Assembly: GCA_021323735.1 (NCBI GenBank)
Contig: JAJPKM010000006.1
Span: 1 to 64,000, forward strand
Direction: 5' to 3'
DNA from: Gammaproteobacteria bacterium
GTDB taxonomy: Bacteria; Pseudomonadota; Gammaproteobacteria; Steroidobacterales; Steroidobacteraceae
DNA length: 64,000 bases
The notes under the pieces are model-generated. The model was not told where the DNA came from. It did not search any database and worked only from the letters and a program-made list of their open reading frames with translations. Below, piece after piece: positions 63,361 to 64,000 of the stretch. Each line of letters begins with the position of its first letter. Within the stretch, counting starts at the first letter, position 1. The position numbers and the translations under genes are program-made.

Positions 63361-64000
63361 GAGCCTGTCTGAGTAGCCCCCGTGGCCGCAAAGGCTACGA
63401 TGGCCTGCGCCAGGACGTCGAGTGAATCGACGAAGGGCACCGTGATGCCCGTGGCGATCACCGACAGTTCGCTGCAGGCGATCAGAAGCATGTCGCACTT
63501 GCCGGTCATCTCCAGGGCCAACCGGCCGAGCGCGGCCTGCGCCCCCGCGCCGCCATCGCCGCGCTTCACGCCTTTGATCAGCGCCATGACCTCGTCCTGC
63601 CGCGGCGGCAGCACTGTGACGATGCCATGGGCCAGGAACGCTTGTGCATACAATTCAGCCGCGTTCACCGCGGTGGATGCCAGCATCCCGACGCGCGCGG
63701 CTCGCCCCTGGAGGCCGATCCGGTCGACGGTCAGGTTCACCATGTCGAGCAGCGGGATGCTGACCGCGCGGCGGATCGAATGGGCATAGGCATGCGCCGT
63801 GTTGCAGGGTATCGCCAGAGCGTCCGCCCCGGCGCGCTGCAGATTGCCGGCGATACGAACCAGTTCGGGCGTGGGATCGGCGCCGGTGCCGTCGATCAGG
63901 TGCGCGATGCGCGAGGGGATCTTGGGATTGCTCTCCACGATGAGATGGACGTGGTCCTGATCGTCCTGCGCCGGCGTCTTTGCGACCACCCGGCGCATGA
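63357..64000 (-). CDS. Aspartate/glutamate racemase family protein, 5' end cut by the window
   Basis: About 214 visible codons, C-terminus complete. Two racemase half-sites are present: ALAIPCNTAHAYAHSI (first catalytic Cys) and MLLIACSELSVIATG (second Cys). Also HLIVESNPKIPSRIAHLIDG and VGMLASTAVNAAELYAQAF. It interconverts an amino-acid enantiomer, Asp or Glu by family. The expected N-terminal Gly-rich strand lies beyond the window. Its stop overlaps the end of the convergent HD-GYP-like gene by 4 nt. Confidence 0.88.
   Translation of the reverse strand, partial: MRRVVAKTPAQDDQDHVHLIVESNPKIPSRIAHLIDGTGADPTPELVRIAGNLQRAGADALAIPCNTAHAYAHSIRRAVSIPLLDMVNLTVDRIGLQGRAARVGMLASTAVNAAELYAQAFLAHGIVTVLPPRQDEVMALIKGVKRGDGGAGAQAALGRLALEMTGKCDMLLIACSELSVIATGITVPFVDSLDVLAQAIVAFAATGATQTGS

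Overview
The window looks like a gammaproteobacterial chromosome. High GC, the order pncC-thpR-recA-recX-alaS-csrA-tRNA-Ser-tRNA-Arg, a PilS/PilR type IV pilus system, BamD, NudB, an AspRS of the Pseudomonas-like His type and a TfpX/TfpZ pilus accessory protein all fit. A member of the Xanthomonadales/Nevskiales (Steroidobacter-like) group is my best guess, but no rRNA or species marker is present.

Layout. 1-13.9 kb: the start of pilA under a sigma-54 promoter, a TPR-sulfotransferase, pilR and, about 8.5 kb away, its partner pilS. Between pilR and pilS sits a surface-glycan cassette (two GT2 glycosyltransferases, an SMR-type small transporter, a methyltransferase, a UDP-galactopyranose-mutase-like flavoprotein and two polytopic GT-C-like proteins). 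14-24.7 kb: housekeeping genes nadE, bamD, rluD, yfiH, clpB (with a sigma-32-type promoter), an FmdB zinc-ribbon gene, aspS, nudB and a hydrolase. 24.8-36.1 kb: mutS, an XRE/DUF2975 pair, a secreted retropepsin-PDZ protein, then pncC, thpR, recA, recX, alaS and csrA.

36.1-39.3 kb: tRNA-Ser(GCU) and tRNA-Arg(ACG). Each is followed at a distance by a copy of its own 3' end, and each copy is joined to a GC-rich multi-hairpin insert. The two inserts share an architecture and a partial consensus, but their stems differ in paired fashion. The tRNA-Arg copy closes a roughly 2.5-kb remnant island that carries a DUF6088 (AbiEi-like) gene, two decayed genes and a ParE/ParD-like toxin-antitoxin pair.

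39.4-49.9 kb: mixed accessory metabolism and stress genes: a phosphodiesterase, a beta-propeller protein, a PepSY protein, a broken GST, a LysR/SDR divergent pair, a peroxiredoxin-like protein, a YghU-type GST, a VOC protein and comM.

50-63.4 kb: a dense signalling region. A minus-strand operon runs TonB-dependent receptor, YfiR, a CHASE8-like hybrid histidine kinase, a REC-kinase, and a REC-GAF-GGDEF(degenerate)-EAL protein. It looks like a YfiBNR-type envelope sensor whose output is a phosphorelay ending in c-di-GMP hydrolysis. Divergent to it is a second operon: PAS kinase, REC-HDOD regulator, and REC plus degenerate HD-GYP regulator. The window ends inside an Asp/Glu racemase-family gene.
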